A stretch of DNA of 64,000 nt from assembly GCF_965638725.1 (NCBI RefSeq), contig NC_134974.1, positions 1,386,143 to 1,450,142 of the forward strand. The letters are read 5' to 3'. This DNA is from Aptenodytes patagonicus. Lineage: Eukaryota > Chordata > Aves > Sphenisciformes > Spheniscidae. The translations under genes were made by a program, and so were the position numbers. The notes beneath the pieces are model-generated. The model worked only from the letters and a program-made list of their open reading frames with translations. It was not told the origin of the DNA and did no database searches. The number at the start of each line of letters is the position of its first letter. The stretch's first letter is position 1. Positions 35,713-46,450 of this stretch are shown piece after piece.

Positions 35713-36144
35713 ATGTCCTCCTACAGACAGCTGTGCAGCTACCAGTGCTCCACGCCGTGCGAGGTGGCCTGCCCACAGCCCATCGCCAACGCCTGGAATG
35801 AAGCCTGTGTCACATCATGCGGTGACTCCAGGGCAGTGATCTACCCGCCCCCCGTTGTCATCACTTTTCCTGGGCCAATTCTCAGCTCCTGCCCTCAGGA
35901 AAGTGTAGTGGGATCCTCAGCACCAGCTGCCATTGGGAGCTCACTTGGCTATGGGGGATCTTATGGCTACAGAGGCTCTTTTGCCTATGGGGGATCACAG
36001 GAAAGCAAGTTCTCATACCCTTATTGTTCTCAGAGGTTCAGTGGTTATCGCTTTAGAAGGTGTGAGCCCTGCCAAACCCAGCAGGAGTATACTTGCACCA
36101 AAAGCAGTCAGGATACTGAATGCAAGATCCAAACTCAAGAGTAA
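35713..36144 (+). CDS. Gene 7: beta-keratin with charged C-terminal extension, 143 aa
   Basis: Head [16 protein letters not shown], then [11 protein letters not shown]; the core at about 38-67 is [15 protein letters not shown] followed by [13 protein letters not shown] short Gly/Tyr segment ([18 protein letters not shown]) follows. The position where relatives stop (CGPC) reads CEPC here and translation continues for another 24 residues, QTQQEYTC through KIQTQE, rich in Gln, Glu, Lys and Thr. The ATG at 35713 is used because the TTTCAG acceptor ends at 35691 and MSSYRQ is the family start; an in-frame ATG 57 nt upstream is intronic. The Gln/Lys-rich extension could serve as a transglutaminase target, as in other cornified-envelope proteins; this is inference. 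The gene lies between two solo LTRs of the same orientation. Confidence 0.92.
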   Translation: MSSYRQLCSYQCSTPCEVACPQPIANAWNEACVTSCGDSRAVIYPPPVVITFPGPILSSCPQESVVGSSAPAAIGSSLGYGGSYGYRGSFAYGGSQESKFSYPYCSQRFSGYRFRRCEPCQTQQEYTCTKSSQDTECKIQTQE

Positions 36145-36557
36145 GATGGGTTTAAAGATGCTGGCATAAAAGGGCTGATTCTTGCTAACACTTTACATTG
36201 TATTTGTGCTTGTATCTGCTTAAGTACTTCTTTCTTAGCTATTAATGTGTTCTGGTCCAAATTTTCAAATGCATTAATACTCCTTCTACATTCAACTTAG
36301 TAACATTATACAAGAAGCATAACAGAAAAGTTTGTATACTGTGATTTCTCCCACTTGACACTGCCTGATGTCAATCAAGAGTTATGTTAATGGATGAAAA
36401 CTGGACTGCATCATCAAACATACAGCTACAGAAGAAAAGAACACTGTGCTTGAAATGAAGCTCCCTGAAACAAGAAACCTCACTTGTAAAAGCCTCAAAC
36501 TCCTTATTTTCTGTATGACCATGTTTTGCTTTGGTAAACTTTCCTCCTCTATCACCC

Positions 36558-36578
36558 ATTAAAAAATCATGCTGCATC
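36558..36578 (+). terminator. Gene 7 poly(A) signal and TGCATC element
   Basis: ATTAAA at 36558-36563 is followed 9 nt later by TGCATC (36573-36578), about 410 nt after the stop. Confidence 0.8.
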
Positions 36579-36589
36579 ATAATTTTGGC

Positions 36590-37473
36590 ATTCTAGTTTT
36601 GCTTTCTGTCTGTTTTTATGAAATAACACAATTGAGAGAACCTCCTGTGTGACGTGTTGGTGCTTCCATCCTAGTTAAGACCTGTAGCGAGAGGAGAGCG
36701 AAGACCTTAACCGATCAAAACCACCCCATTACTCCTCTGCTCAGCAATGAGTTCTCCCATGTTCCATGCCTGCTTTAGACCTTGTACTGCACCAGTTTGC
36801 ACAGCTAGAAAATTACTGGAGACAGAAAACAATACAGGGAATGGAAGGGAGGCTTACCGTTATTTTATGCCCGGACACATGCATGCAGGAAGTATAACAA
36901 GAGAGTGTAGGACACTTACTGGAAAGTCACAGCTAGCCAAGCACGCCCGCAACAGCAAACAGCACAGGTAACATCCAGCTGTCTGTGGAAAGACATAGTT
37001 GGCTGTATCTTCATTGCATAGCTAATCCTCCCTATTTACTTGCACTTAAACCACTATACGATAGTCCAGATCTGGAATTCCAGTGAGGTGCTGAGAAGAA
37101 AGGCTAGGTGCTATGCAGTACTCTGCTAAATAGGATTAATGTAACACTGAGCAACAGCTGAGGGGCTACTTGGCTAGTTGCTCTGTTTACCTCAAAGCAA
37201 TTTTTTTGCTTCCAGCTGGTCCCTGAGCACTGCTGGATCACTGCTCCCTATTTGTTGAGAAGTCTCTATATCTACTTTCCTTTATTGCCACCTTCTTCTG
37301 GTCATCTAAGTTGGTCTTTGAAACGTGACTCTGCTGACCTTCCTTAGGCTCCAATTTCTGCTTCCCTGTTTCTTAGAATTCTGCCAGGAGGCTCCTTTAC
37401 TTTGCACAGTAAGAAGAAGTTAAGCTAGCAAAAGATACCTGCTCTTGGGCATTTATGATCCCAGCTGAGGCAG
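36590..37473. other. Downstream region of gene 7
   Basis: About 0.9 kb between the gene 7 end and LTR C. No gene or repeat was recognised. Confidence 0.55.
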
Positions 37474-38013
37474 TGTCGTGGTTTAATCTCAGTCGGCAAC
37501 TAAGCACCACGCAGCCGCTTGCTCACTCCCCCCCACCCGGTGGGATGGAGGAGAGAATTGGAAGAGTAGAAGTGAGAAAAACTCGTGGGTTGAGATAAAA
37601 GCAGTTTAATAATTGAAATAAAATGATAATAGTAATAATATGATAATAATAATAAGACACAAAGCAAATGATGCACAGTGCAATTGCTCACCACCCGCCG
37701 ACCGATGCCCAGCCAGTCCCCGAGCAGTGGCCCCCCCGGCCAGCTTTCCCCAGTTTATGTACTGAGCATGATGTCCCATGGTATGGAATGTCCCTTTGGC
37801 CAGTTTGGCTGTGCCCCCTCCCAGCTTCTTGTGCACCTCCAGCCTTCTCAGTCGGTAGAGCATGGAAAACTAAAAAGTCCTTGGCTAGTGTAAGCATTAC
37901 CTAGCAACAACTAAAACATCAGTGTGTTATCAACATTGTTCTCATCCTAAATCCAAAACACTGTACCAGCTACTAGGAAGGAAATTAACTCTATCCCTGC
38001 CGAAACCAGGACA
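37474..38013 (-). mobile_element. Solo LTR C, ERVL-like endogenous retrovirus family, minus orientation
   Basis: Fossil solo LTR of about 540 bp with the same ends as LTR B (TGTCGTGG to CCAGGACA in plus-strand reading). The 5-bp target duplication GGCAG lies at 37469-37473 and 38014-38018. Its duplication differs from that of LTR B, so it is an independent insertion and not a copied segment. No internal region was seen. Confidence 0.87.
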
Positions 38014-38018
38014 GGCAG

Positions 38019-38608
38019 TTTTATGATCTCGGAAAGCTAGATATGAAAGTACAGAGTAGGGAAGTGGATTCAAGTTTCCTGTATCTCAGACTGGGGTTTC
38101 ATCACTAGCTAATTTTCTGTCTCTGAATGTCCCTTGGAAGTTCCCTCTGCTGCTGTGCACTGTCTAATATTCTCTTTTTACTTCTCCATGTTATATAGAA
38201 TTATAGCATAATCTAGTATTCCTTTTTTATTTCTTTATGGTATATGAAATTACAATAGTTCCAGAAACAACCCATGGAAAGGCAGGGGAAGTAGGGATAA
38301 GCTATTAGAATAATTTTGGAGTGGCTATTCAGTACTTCACACTGGTCTTGAAAATTTTATCTAAGGGTTGGGCAGTTGTCTCACACCTGGTTCCTTGTAA
38401 AGATTAAATCAGGCACACGGGCAAGCTCTGCATGTTGTAAGCAGAGTTTCCTGATGAATGAATCCATAGGCATTATATAAAGAGTGTCTGAAAGAGCGTT
38501 ACACTCATCTACAGATCTCTACGATAAGGGGATGGTTTGATTCAATTGTTTTGCAGAGGTTACATTACCCCAAAACAGAGAAGAAAGCAAACAGTTGAAT
38601 GTTATTTG
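38019..38608. other. Spacer between LTR C and the gene 8 end
   Basis: About 0.6 kb. A TATATAAAG at about 38474 on the plus strand has no family-type upstream element, exon 1 or donor. Nothing else was recognised. Confidence 0.5.
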
Positions 38609-38630
38609 GATGCAATTATAAGTGTTTATT
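38609..38630 (-). terminator. Gene 8 poly(A) signal and TGCATC element
   Basis: On the minus strand AATAAA (38625-38630) is followed 10 nt later by TGCATC (38609-38614). The 3' UTR is about 560 nt. Confidence 0.76.
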
Positions 38631-39058
38631 GGGAGCAAAAAGTGTACATTTTAAGCAAAGTAAAGGAAAAATAGAAGATAGACTTCAGTGTTTTAAAAAG
38701 GGCCAACTTAATAGTCTGCATCAAACTGATTTATTTTCAGCACAGTGTTCTTCTTTCTTCATTCAAGTTTCAGATGGACTGGACAAAACGCCATGCAAGG
38801 TGACATCTATGGATCTTTCCTATTAGACACATGGATATCAAAATAAAAAACTACCAAAGAAAAAAATGCATGGCCCCAAACAAGTAAAATCATGCATGGA
38901 ACAGTTTTCAGTGATACTAGAGTTTTAGTGCTCTAACAGTGAGAAACAGATTTTGCATAATCAGTAGTTTGTTTCTAAGAATGGAAAAGACACTTTTTGA
39001 GAAAACTGACATTAAAAGCAAACAGAGCATGAGAAGGACAAGCAGAAAAGCAGTTCCC

Positions 39059-39080
39059 ATGGGTGCTGAGCAGCACCCAT
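39059..39080. repeat. Perfect short inverted repeat in gene 8 3' UTR
   Basis: ATGGGTGCTG and its exact complement CAGCACCCAT are separated by two bases. The same hairpin is kept in gene 9 at 42511-42532, although the flanking UTR has diverged. It could fold in the mRNA. Confidence 0.75.
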
Positions 39081-39187
39081 ATGTTCCCACTGCTTCAGAG
39101 AGCCGTGTTCCTCAGCTCAGCTGCATGTCCAGGTCTTGCCGTCAGTTCCTCCGCTGTTTCTCTTGCCTTCCACACCTTCTGCCATGC

Positions 39188-39511
39188 TTAGCATGGCCCA
39201 CAGCCCCCGTAGCGCTGGCTCCAGACCTGGCTGGAGGACGACAAGGAGCCCCCATAGACAAGGGAGCCCTGCAGGCCCCTGGGGCGGCCCAGCCCCAGCG
39301 GGGCTGAGGTGCCCACAAAGCTCTCCTGAGGGCAGGAGCTGAGGATGGGGCCCGGGAAGGTGATGACCACGGGCGGTGGGTAGACCACGGCACGGGAGTC
39401 CCCGCAGGAGGTGACGCAGGGCTGGTTGCAGGCATTGGCGATGGGCTGCGGGCAGGCTATCTCGCAGGGTGGGTAGCAGCGGGAGCTGAGCTGCTGGCTG
39501 GAGGAGGACAT
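39188..39511 (-). CDS. Gene 8: minimal beta-keratin, 107 aa, identical to gene 9 protein
   Basis: The shortest protein in the window. Head [16 protein letters not shown], then [11 protein letters not shown]; the core at about 38-67 is [15 protein letters not shown], then [12 protein letters not shown]. Only about 37 residues of tail follow ([16 protein letters not shown], then a Ser run and RYGGCGPC), so the Gly/Tyr repeat region is nearly absent. The ATG at 39511 is 20 nt after the TTTCAG acceptor (exon 2 from 39532). The protein is identical to gene 9. The coding region is clearly GC-richer than the surroundings. A filament-core protein with little matrix tail is the simplest reading; subtype unknown. 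Confidence 0.92.
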   Translation of the reverse strand: MSSSSQQLSSRCYPPCEIACPQPIANACNQPCVTSCGDSRAVVYPPPVVITFPGPILSSCPQESFVGTSAPLGLGRPRGLQGSLVYGGSLSSSSQVWSQRYGGCGPC

Positions 39512-40066
39512 CCTTCGGGCAGGGAGGTGAACCTGAAATACACCAGGCAGCCTGATTCAACTCACTGCTCACGAGCCACCGCACAGACCACCCTGCTCTG
39601 CCTCGCCGGCAGCAGGGAGGGCTCAGGGTGTGCCATATGGAGTTGCTCTGCTAAGGCTCGGGTGTTTTTCTCTCTCTTTCTCTTCCCCCTTCCCTGCCCT
39701 CCTTCCTCCCTCCCCGGCAGCTCCTCTGCGCTCTCCCAGGCTCTCCACACGCTGAGCACTGCCCAAGCCAGCTGAGAAGCTGTGCCCATGTGCAGCAGTC
39801 AGTTCACCCTGAGCTGAAGAGTAAAAGCACCTGGACTGAGTCCCGTCTTGGCTGAACGCCTCTGACCTGTTGTAGCAGCTGCCGTGAAGCTTGGACAGAT
39901 CCACAGCTGCCCTGTTTGCCAGTGAGAATATCAAGGAAAAAGGTCTTCATGCAAAGCTAGGTACCGATACCGTTGCAGTTCAGACTGCATATGCAGGAGT
40001 TGGTTAAAAAGAACACAAACCCACTGTAGCTAAAGATAAAAGAGATAATGAAGGGATCAGACTTAC

Positions 40067-40134
40067 TCAGATCAATGAAGAGAAGAAGCAAGGACCTGTG
40101 ATATGAGGACTCCTGAGCCAGAAGCCCTTATATA
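40067..40134 (-). promoter_or_regulatory. Gene 8 TATA box and non-coding exon 1
   Basis: On the minus strand TATATAAGG lies at 40126-40134, exon 1 is inferred at about 40103-40067, and the donor is TCTGA|GTAAGT. Upstream is CCAGGCAATCCAGGAGGTGG, close to the gene 11 promoter. This part is not part of the identical tract shared with gene 9. Confidence 0.78.
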
Positions 40135-41511
40135 CCACCTCCTGGATTGCCTGGGGATGTTGAGACATCCTCTGTGTTTCAGGTTTATTTTGTTACAAAA
40201 CATGACAATGCATGTCACTCCCCAGGCTTCTATGATTGTTTTATTCATCTTTGGACAATTATCAGTTTCTTCCAACACCCTCTTGTTTCTTCCTTAAACT
40301 TTTTGAAGCAGTTTCACTTCCTGCAGCATTTTGCTGACTTTACCAATGTGACAAAAATGTTGGAAAACTACCTTATTTATGCAATTGCTCCACATAGCCA
40401 GTATTTTTCAAGCACTCCTCAGTATCACAAGTAGTGCAATGCACTGTGGGCTGATTTTCTTCTCTAAATCCCTGCTGATATTGAACTGAAGCACTGTAGC
40501 ACTTATACTTGGAATAAAGATGGGAGATTTATTCCATCTGCCTTGGTCTTCATCCCAGCTACACACTGCAGGTCTGATACAGCACACTAAAGCACAGAGG
40601 TGATTTGTTTTGTGAACTCTTGCAGATCTTCTGTATTTTCTTTTGCCTCTGAACAGAAAATCACAACTACACATTCTCTCCCGTGCCCCTCTGAAGCCTT
40701 CACACCACGGCCCAGATTTGTGTAGGCTAGCACAGCCTTCTGGCTGTGGCGATATTATGACTCTGTGTCTGATGTGAGGAAAATCCTTCAATAACTACTA
40801 AAATAGTGAGGGTTTTTTTTTTTTTACTTGGATGTGAATAGAATAGAGCAAGGCAATCCTTTAAAGTCACACTGGAGAGCCGGATGCTTTATCCTGTGTT
40901 ACGGGACACCTGAGGTTGGAGTTTAGCTCCATGTGCTTCCTTTTGTTCCCAGGGAGAGACCCTACTGTAAGAGCAGACCCCAGGGGCCATGGCTGAAAGC
41001 AGAGGGAGCTGAACACGAAACTCCTAACTCCTACGGGAGATGGTTGCAATGCTGCACCTCGCTTGGGTGTTTGCAGTGTCCTCAGTGATTCAGTGTCTCA
41101 ACACTGACCTGCACCAGGATGGGAAAGGGATTAAAAGTCTTGCATATTCCTTGATATTCCCAGAGAAAATGTAATAATGGTCCCCAAGAAGGTAACAATA
41201 TATCCAGAGTTAAAGCATTGTAATGAACATAGAGTATGAAAACAACTTCAGAAACAGAAGCTTCAGTATCTGTAAGAAAAAAAATAATACATAGACATAC
41301 TGCAAACCTGGGGAAGTCAGCTGAGTGATTTGTAAGAAGGAAGAACCTGGGAGACACTGAGGAAAACCTGGGCTGAGTAATACTTGCTAACAGTGAGGAA
41401 ACTATTTGCATGAATGAGAAGTTGAGGAACGACGTGTAATCTGTGTGTTTGGGAACTAATTAAGATCTTGTTCATGAGGTGTCATAGACCAGCGGGCAGC
41501 CCAAGAAACGG
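40135..41511. other. Divergent spacer between genes 8 and 9
   Basis: About 1.4 kb between facing promoters, the shortest of the three such spacers. No gene or repeat was recognised. Confidence 0.55.
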
Positions 41512-41580
41512 TATAAAAAGGGCTCACAGCAGAGATAGCCTCAGTCAGCTGCTCCTTACTTCTCCTCTTTGGTGTCTTGA
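41512..41580 (+). promoter_or_regulatory. Gene 9 TATA box and non-coding exon 1
   Basis: TATAAAAAG starts at 41512. Exon 1 is inferred at about 41542-41580, contains CTTACTTCTCCTCTTTGG, and ends at the donor CTTGA|GTAAGT (41581). The intron is 455 nt. Confidence 0.8.
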
Positions 41581-42056
41581 GTAAGTTTGACCCCGCTTAA
41601 TCTTTCTGATTTAAAGCATCGTGCTTGAGCAGGTTTAACTGAATCTTTCAGAAATACTCTGCTTGTCTTGCTTATGCCTCTTTTTCCTTGAAAACACTCT
41701 CCTTTCACAGGCTTTGGTAGATGTAGTGGGTTTTGCTGCAAAACCTGGTGACGGGTGATCTCCAGCTTGTTTGCCACAGGTCACTTTGGGGGTGGGCCAG
41801 CTTGGGCAGCGCTCAGCATGTGGAAAGCCTGGGAGAGCGCAGAGGAGCTGCCGGGGAGGGAGGAAGGAGGGCAGGGAAGGGGGAAGAGAAAGAGAGAGAA
41901 AAACACCCGAGCCTTAGCAGAGCAACTCCATATGGCACACCCTGAGCCCTCCCTGCTGCCGGCGAGGCAGAGCAGGGTGGTCTGTGCGGTGGCTCGTGAG
42001 CAGTGAGTTGAATCAGGCTGCCTGGTGTATTTCAGGTTCACCTCCCTGCCCGAAGG

Positions 42057-42380
42057 ATGTCCTCCTCCAGCCAGCAGCTCAGCTCCCGCTGCTACCCACC
42101 CTGCGAGATAGCCTGCCCGCAGCCCATCGCCAATGCCTGCAACCAGCCCTGCGTCACCTCCTGCGGGGACTCCCGTGCCGTGGTCTACCCACCGCCCGTG
42201 GTCATCACCTTCCCGGGCCCCATCCTCAGCTCCTGCCCTCAGGAGAGCTTTGTGGGCACCTCAGCCCCGCTGGGGCTGGGCCGCCCCAGGGGCCTGCAGG
42301 GCTCCCTTGTCTATGGGGGCTCCTTGTCGTCCTCCAGCCAGGTCTGGAGCCAGCGCTACGGGGGCTGTGGGCCATGCTAA
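42057..42380 (+). CDS. Gene 9: minimal beta-keratin, 107 aa, identical to gene 8 protein
   Basis: Same 107 residues as gene 8 and, by eye, the same nucleotides across the whole reading frame. Its promoter, exon 1 and distal 3' UTR differ from those of gene 8, so it is a separate locus with its own regulation and not a simple mirrored assembly of one locus. The ATG at 42057 is 20 nt after the acceptor at 42035, and the stop is TAA at 42378. The two genes would produce one protein from two promoters, which could raise dose or widen the expression domain; that is inference. Confidence 0.92.
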   Translation: MSSSSQQLSSRCYPPCEIACPQPIANACNQPCVTSCGDSRAVVYPPPVVITFPGPILSSCPQESFVGTSAPLGLGRPRGLQGSLVYGGSLSSSSQVWSQRYGGCGPC

Positions 42381-42510
42381 GCATGGCAGAAGGTGTGGAA
42401 GGCAAGAGAAACAGCGGAGGAACTGACGGCAAGACCTGGACATGCAGCTGAGCTGAGAAGCTCTCCAAAGCCTTGGGCACCCACAACTCCCAGCTAATCC
42501 ATTGGGACCT

Positions 42511-42532
42511 ATGGGTGCTGCTCAGCACCCAT
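42511..42532. repeat. Perfect short inverted repeat in gene 9 3' UTR
   Basis: ATGGGTGCTG, two bases, then CAGCACCCAT: the same 10-bp stem as at 39059-39080 in gene 8. Confidence 0.75.
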
Positions 42533-42968
42533 GGGAACTGCCCTTCTGCTTGTCCTTCTTATGCTCTATTTGCTTGTGATGTTGTTGCTGTAAACCTGCA
42601 CTGGTTTCTCAAAATGTGTGTTTTCCGTTCTGACAGTATGGGTGGGAAATTGGGTCATTTTGTGCTTTAGCCTCTCTGTGTACTGCTTTTCTGGTTTTAT
42701 GTTCAACCTAGAAGATGTAACACAATTTCTATCAGGGAAGTTGCTTTGCTCTCCCATGTGTTAAGCTTTTGTGCTCAACAAAGCCGTCCTGCATGCTGCA
42801 AAGCAGAACTTGGTTGGCAAAATTAGATTTGCCACAGGGAAGAAAGAACACCTTGTGTGAAACACTCATTCCTTGTTGACGAATTGCTTGTGATCAGGTC
42901 TGATAAACTGGAAACACTCCTTCAATTTTTTTGGCTTGTTATTAGTGTAAATGCCATTTCTTGTTCCT

Positions 42969-42988
42969 AATAAAAATCATGCTGCATC
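42969..42988 (+). terminator. Gene 9 poly(A) signal and TGCATC element
   Basis: AATAAA at 42969-42974 is followed 8 nt later by TGCATC (42983-42988), about 590 nt after the stop. It closely resembles the end of gene 7 (AAAAATCATGCTGCATC). Confidence 0.8.
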
Positions 42989-42999
42989 CTAATATTAGC

Positions 43000-45900
43000 A
43001 TTCTCTTTTTGTTTTATTCCAGCCTTTCTTCACACCTCTCTCCCTTACATCCCTTTATTAGCTGATGATTATAAATGGACCTACATGCACAGGGCCAGGA
43101 TATGTCCTGTGCAATGCATAATTCCTCCTTCCCAGCAGCTGGAATGAGAATCAACATCTCACACGGTTAATGCCATCATAAAAATGCCTTTGCACTGGGA
43201 AGTATGTGTGCATACTGGTCAAAGAATATGTATGCAGAGTGTTGTTGTTAGGGTTAGAATATGCCAAATGTTTAGCATAGATATATTTTTATATTCAAAT
43301 AAATATATCCACTTCACTTTTGTCCTCACTTTATACCCCTGTTGTCACTGTGCACAAGGAGCTGGCTGAACCTTGCACACTGTGTTTTGAAGAAAATACC
43401 AAAGTCACATCTTTGGGACACATGGGAATATAGCCTAGAAATACTTTAATAGCAGACCGCATTAAGATGGCATCCTGTGCCCGATTAGGCTGTTAGGGTT
43501 GCATTCTACTTATATCAGACAAAAGAGTCTATTGTTACACAGTCACATCATCAGAATTATACAAACAGCTCTGACATTTAAGGAAGATTTTTAAAAAATC
43601 AAAGCCTCCAAGAAAGGAACTGCTGGAAACTGGAGAACCTCTCTGCTCCCAAGGAAGTTGGGGACAGTTTGGTGTCATCTCAGAAAAAAACAACACCCAC
43701 CCACCCCCAAAAGACACTTTCATCTTGACAGCAATGCTATCTCAGGAAGTCCCAGATATGCATCAGTAATTCTGATCTGGAAATGGCACCACAAGTTTCA
43801 AGACAAGTTGAGGGTGTGCCAACACTTCAGCTCAGAGACATGAATTCGCCTCGTCTAGAGGTGTCTGAGGTAACTCTGATTTACTCAGCTTGAGTCACGC
43901 TCTCAGCTAAGCCACAAGAGCGCAGTGGAGTCTTGTGTTTTCTCTACGAATATTTATTTTATGGTCCCAGCTAGGTTTTGTGGCCATTCCAGCAACAGAG
44001 TTTAATGTGTCCACATTAACAGCAGTCATGCTTTTTGGCTTGAAGTATAGACCAAGGCATGAATATTATTTTTAAGAACTTAAACTGTTCCTCAAACAGA
44101 AAGCGCTACTCAACCCCTCCTTGTTGGCAGTTACTCCTTTTTCATTGCATTCTCCTTCTCTCAGATGGCTCATCCACTCGTGTGCTGTTATTTGACTCCT
44201 CCTAGGGTGTAGTAGACATGCCAGTACAACCTGGGTGTGCTATTTTACCAGATGAGACAAACTCCACCCACACTGTATGAGATGTACTCTTGGATGGATG
44301 ACTTCAAAGCCATCCACCGTGGGCTTGGAAGAATTGCACAGAAATACCTGGGCATCCTGAGCAGAGTTTGGATTTCAATTACAAAGTGAAACGAAGGTTG
44401 TCCCTTTGCTATTCTTGATTGTGATGTTCACCCAAGCTAGCTAGCCTGGAAGAGTTTTTAGTCACGCTTGTAAAGAAATAATCCAAAATCAATTCATGGA
44501 AGATTTTGCAGATACATTTGAATGTCTTTTTTGATTGTGTTACAATAAAATTTTGTGCTTGATATAGATAAAAACATTTTATGCTAATTTAGTAAATGGG
44601 TTTGATGATTGTTTGCGTACAATGGATCCACATGTGCCACAGCAGTACTGTGATTTGTCATACGAGGAATCCGTGCAAAGGCAGTCCATATGTCATGCTA
44701 ACTTTGCTTTTCATAGAGCTATTTGTCTCTGAATATTTTACTATACCATATTTGCACTGGCAAAAATGGCTGTGAATGGTTTGAGTCGGTAAAGCACATG
44801 AAACTTCCATTATGTGGGAAAAAACATTAAGATGGACTCCAGACACCACTTTGTGGGTTCATAAAATTACAAAAGCAAAGCATGTGGCTGTAACCCCGAA
44901 CATCATGAGTCAAAAGAAGCAGTTTGGGGTGCCAGCAGTATTGATACTAGTATGTAGCTCCCTTTGCCCTATCAGGAGGGCAGGATGGTTAGAAGAGGGA
45001 TGCATCTCCAAGAGTTATGTGATTCATCTGCAGGTATCTGCAGGTATCTGTAGGTATATGTCATCACTGTTGTCACCTGCTTCCAGACAAAGTGAAACCA
45101 GGTGTGGTTCGGGCAGGAGGAGCAGACCGGGTGGGTTGTTTCTCCGCAACATCTTCTTCCTTTTGTTTCTATTCCTGTTTCTCATTTATGTGAATCCTTT
45201 ACCGTAAACTATCAGTATCTTTAAAGGGTGTTTCCGCAGGCATTGCTAGGAAACAACACTGAAGAAAATTCCAAGGCAGCCCCGGAAAACAGGCTTCCTC
45301 AACCTTCTTGCATGGGTCACCTGTACAGCATTACACTGTGGTATTGGTAACAGTTACCAAGTGCTGATGGACAAACTGGAATAAAATTAATATTTTAGAA
45401 CAGAATTCTCAAGGTTACTCAAAACCAGGCAGTCAACTTTAAATTCTGTAGAAGGGGCTGGATTTTAGAGGCAAAGAACTCATCTTCTTGAGGTTAAAAA
45501 AGCATTTGTAAATTATGTCAACTTGGGTACACAAAATGGATAGTCACTATTGGAAATAGTTTTATCAGTAAATAGCTGAAGAACTGAAGGCAGGGTACTG
45601 GATCTGAGGAAGAAATCTGCTGAAGTAAGCAGCCAATCTTCTGCATCAGCTGAAACTGTACTTTAAGATTCCAGCCCAAGGTTTTCCGAGGGTGATGCAT
45701 GGCTTCACTCGCTGACCTGTTTCATCCCAAACTATGAATCGTTCATCATTCAGGACCCCTGAGGTCTTCAGCAATGATCCCATGGAGTCCCTGACAATGA
45801 AAGCTGGACATGAATTTCTCATTGTCTGAGGCTCCCGTCCCCCATGCCAGGGCTGGATAACAGCAGCTCCCTGCTTATAGGTTACCCCACCTGTACTCTT

Positions 45901-46383
45901 AAAGCATGAAGTGGGACATGTGCTTTGTGTTTGTTTCTTGGCCAGGAGGACGGGAACAAACGCTTCCCGTTTCCAAACCTACACCTCAATAGGAAGGTGT
46001 CTGTGGAGTCTAATGTGCCTCATATTAGAGTCATAGAAATTAATGTGTGTGGGTATGATGGGATAAATTGCACAATGCCCCCTTTACTGGAGCATGACTT
46101 CGAAAAGTGGAGTAGTATCTCAGGTATGTCAGCATATTGTTTTCATGGATACTTCAGAGCAATCTTTGCTCTATGAGGCAATCAGAGAAATAGGAAAAAG
46201 CAATAAAAGAAAAAAAATGACTCTGCCAGAGTAATGACAAGAACACAATAGTAATCACCATCGCTGAGCAAAATAATTACATTATCTGGGGCAGTTACAG
46301 GTGGAGTAAATTTTTGTTTGATAATGCATTAGGACATCATATATGAAGAATGTTTCATATCCTCCTGATTGCCTAAGAAAAGG
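43000..46383. other. Intergenic region between genes 9 and 10
   Basis: About 3.4 kb, no supported gene. It holds only a small 10-bp tandem repeat near 45030. The longest open frame (44812-45207, 131 codons) has no recognisable feature. Confidence 0.55.
45028..45060 (+). repeat. Short 10-bp tandem repeat
   Basis: Three units of CTGCAGGTAT type, the last with TGTAGG. Too short to mean more than local slippage. Confidence 0.6.
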
Positions 46384-46450
46384 CATAAAAGCACTCACAG
46401 TTCTGGGCTGCTCTACCCATTTCTCCTGACTTGCTCTTTGCTGTGAGAGG
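46384..46450 (+). promoter_or_regulatory. Gene 10 TATA-like box and non-coding exon 1
   Basis: CATAAAAGC at 46384 takes the TATA position. Exon 1 is inferred at about 46414-46450 with TTCTCCTGACTTGCTCTTTG, ending at the donor GAGAGG|GTAAGT (46451). The first T of the TATA box is C, so the promoter may be weaker than most. Confidence 0.72.

Larger units (their letters stand above)
39003..39775. repeat. Left arm of inverted duplication (genes 8/9)
   Basis: Reverse complement of about 41793-42600. Within it, 39111-39742 appears identical base for base to 41826-42457; paired positions sum to 81568. The identical tract covers about 210 nt of intron, the 5' leader, the coding region and about 75 nt of 3' UTR. 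Outside it similarity drops at once. Confidence 0.9.
41793..42600. repeat. Right arm of inverted duplication (genes 8/9)
   Basis: Partner of 39003-39775, with the identical inner tract at 41826-42457. The outer parts, for example the 3' UTR around the shared hairpin, are recognisably homologous but diverged. Confidence 0.9.

Noticed and set aside
38470-38540. TATATAAAG as a possible orphan promoter
   Set aside because: No shared upstream element, no exon 1 text and no GTAAGT donor.
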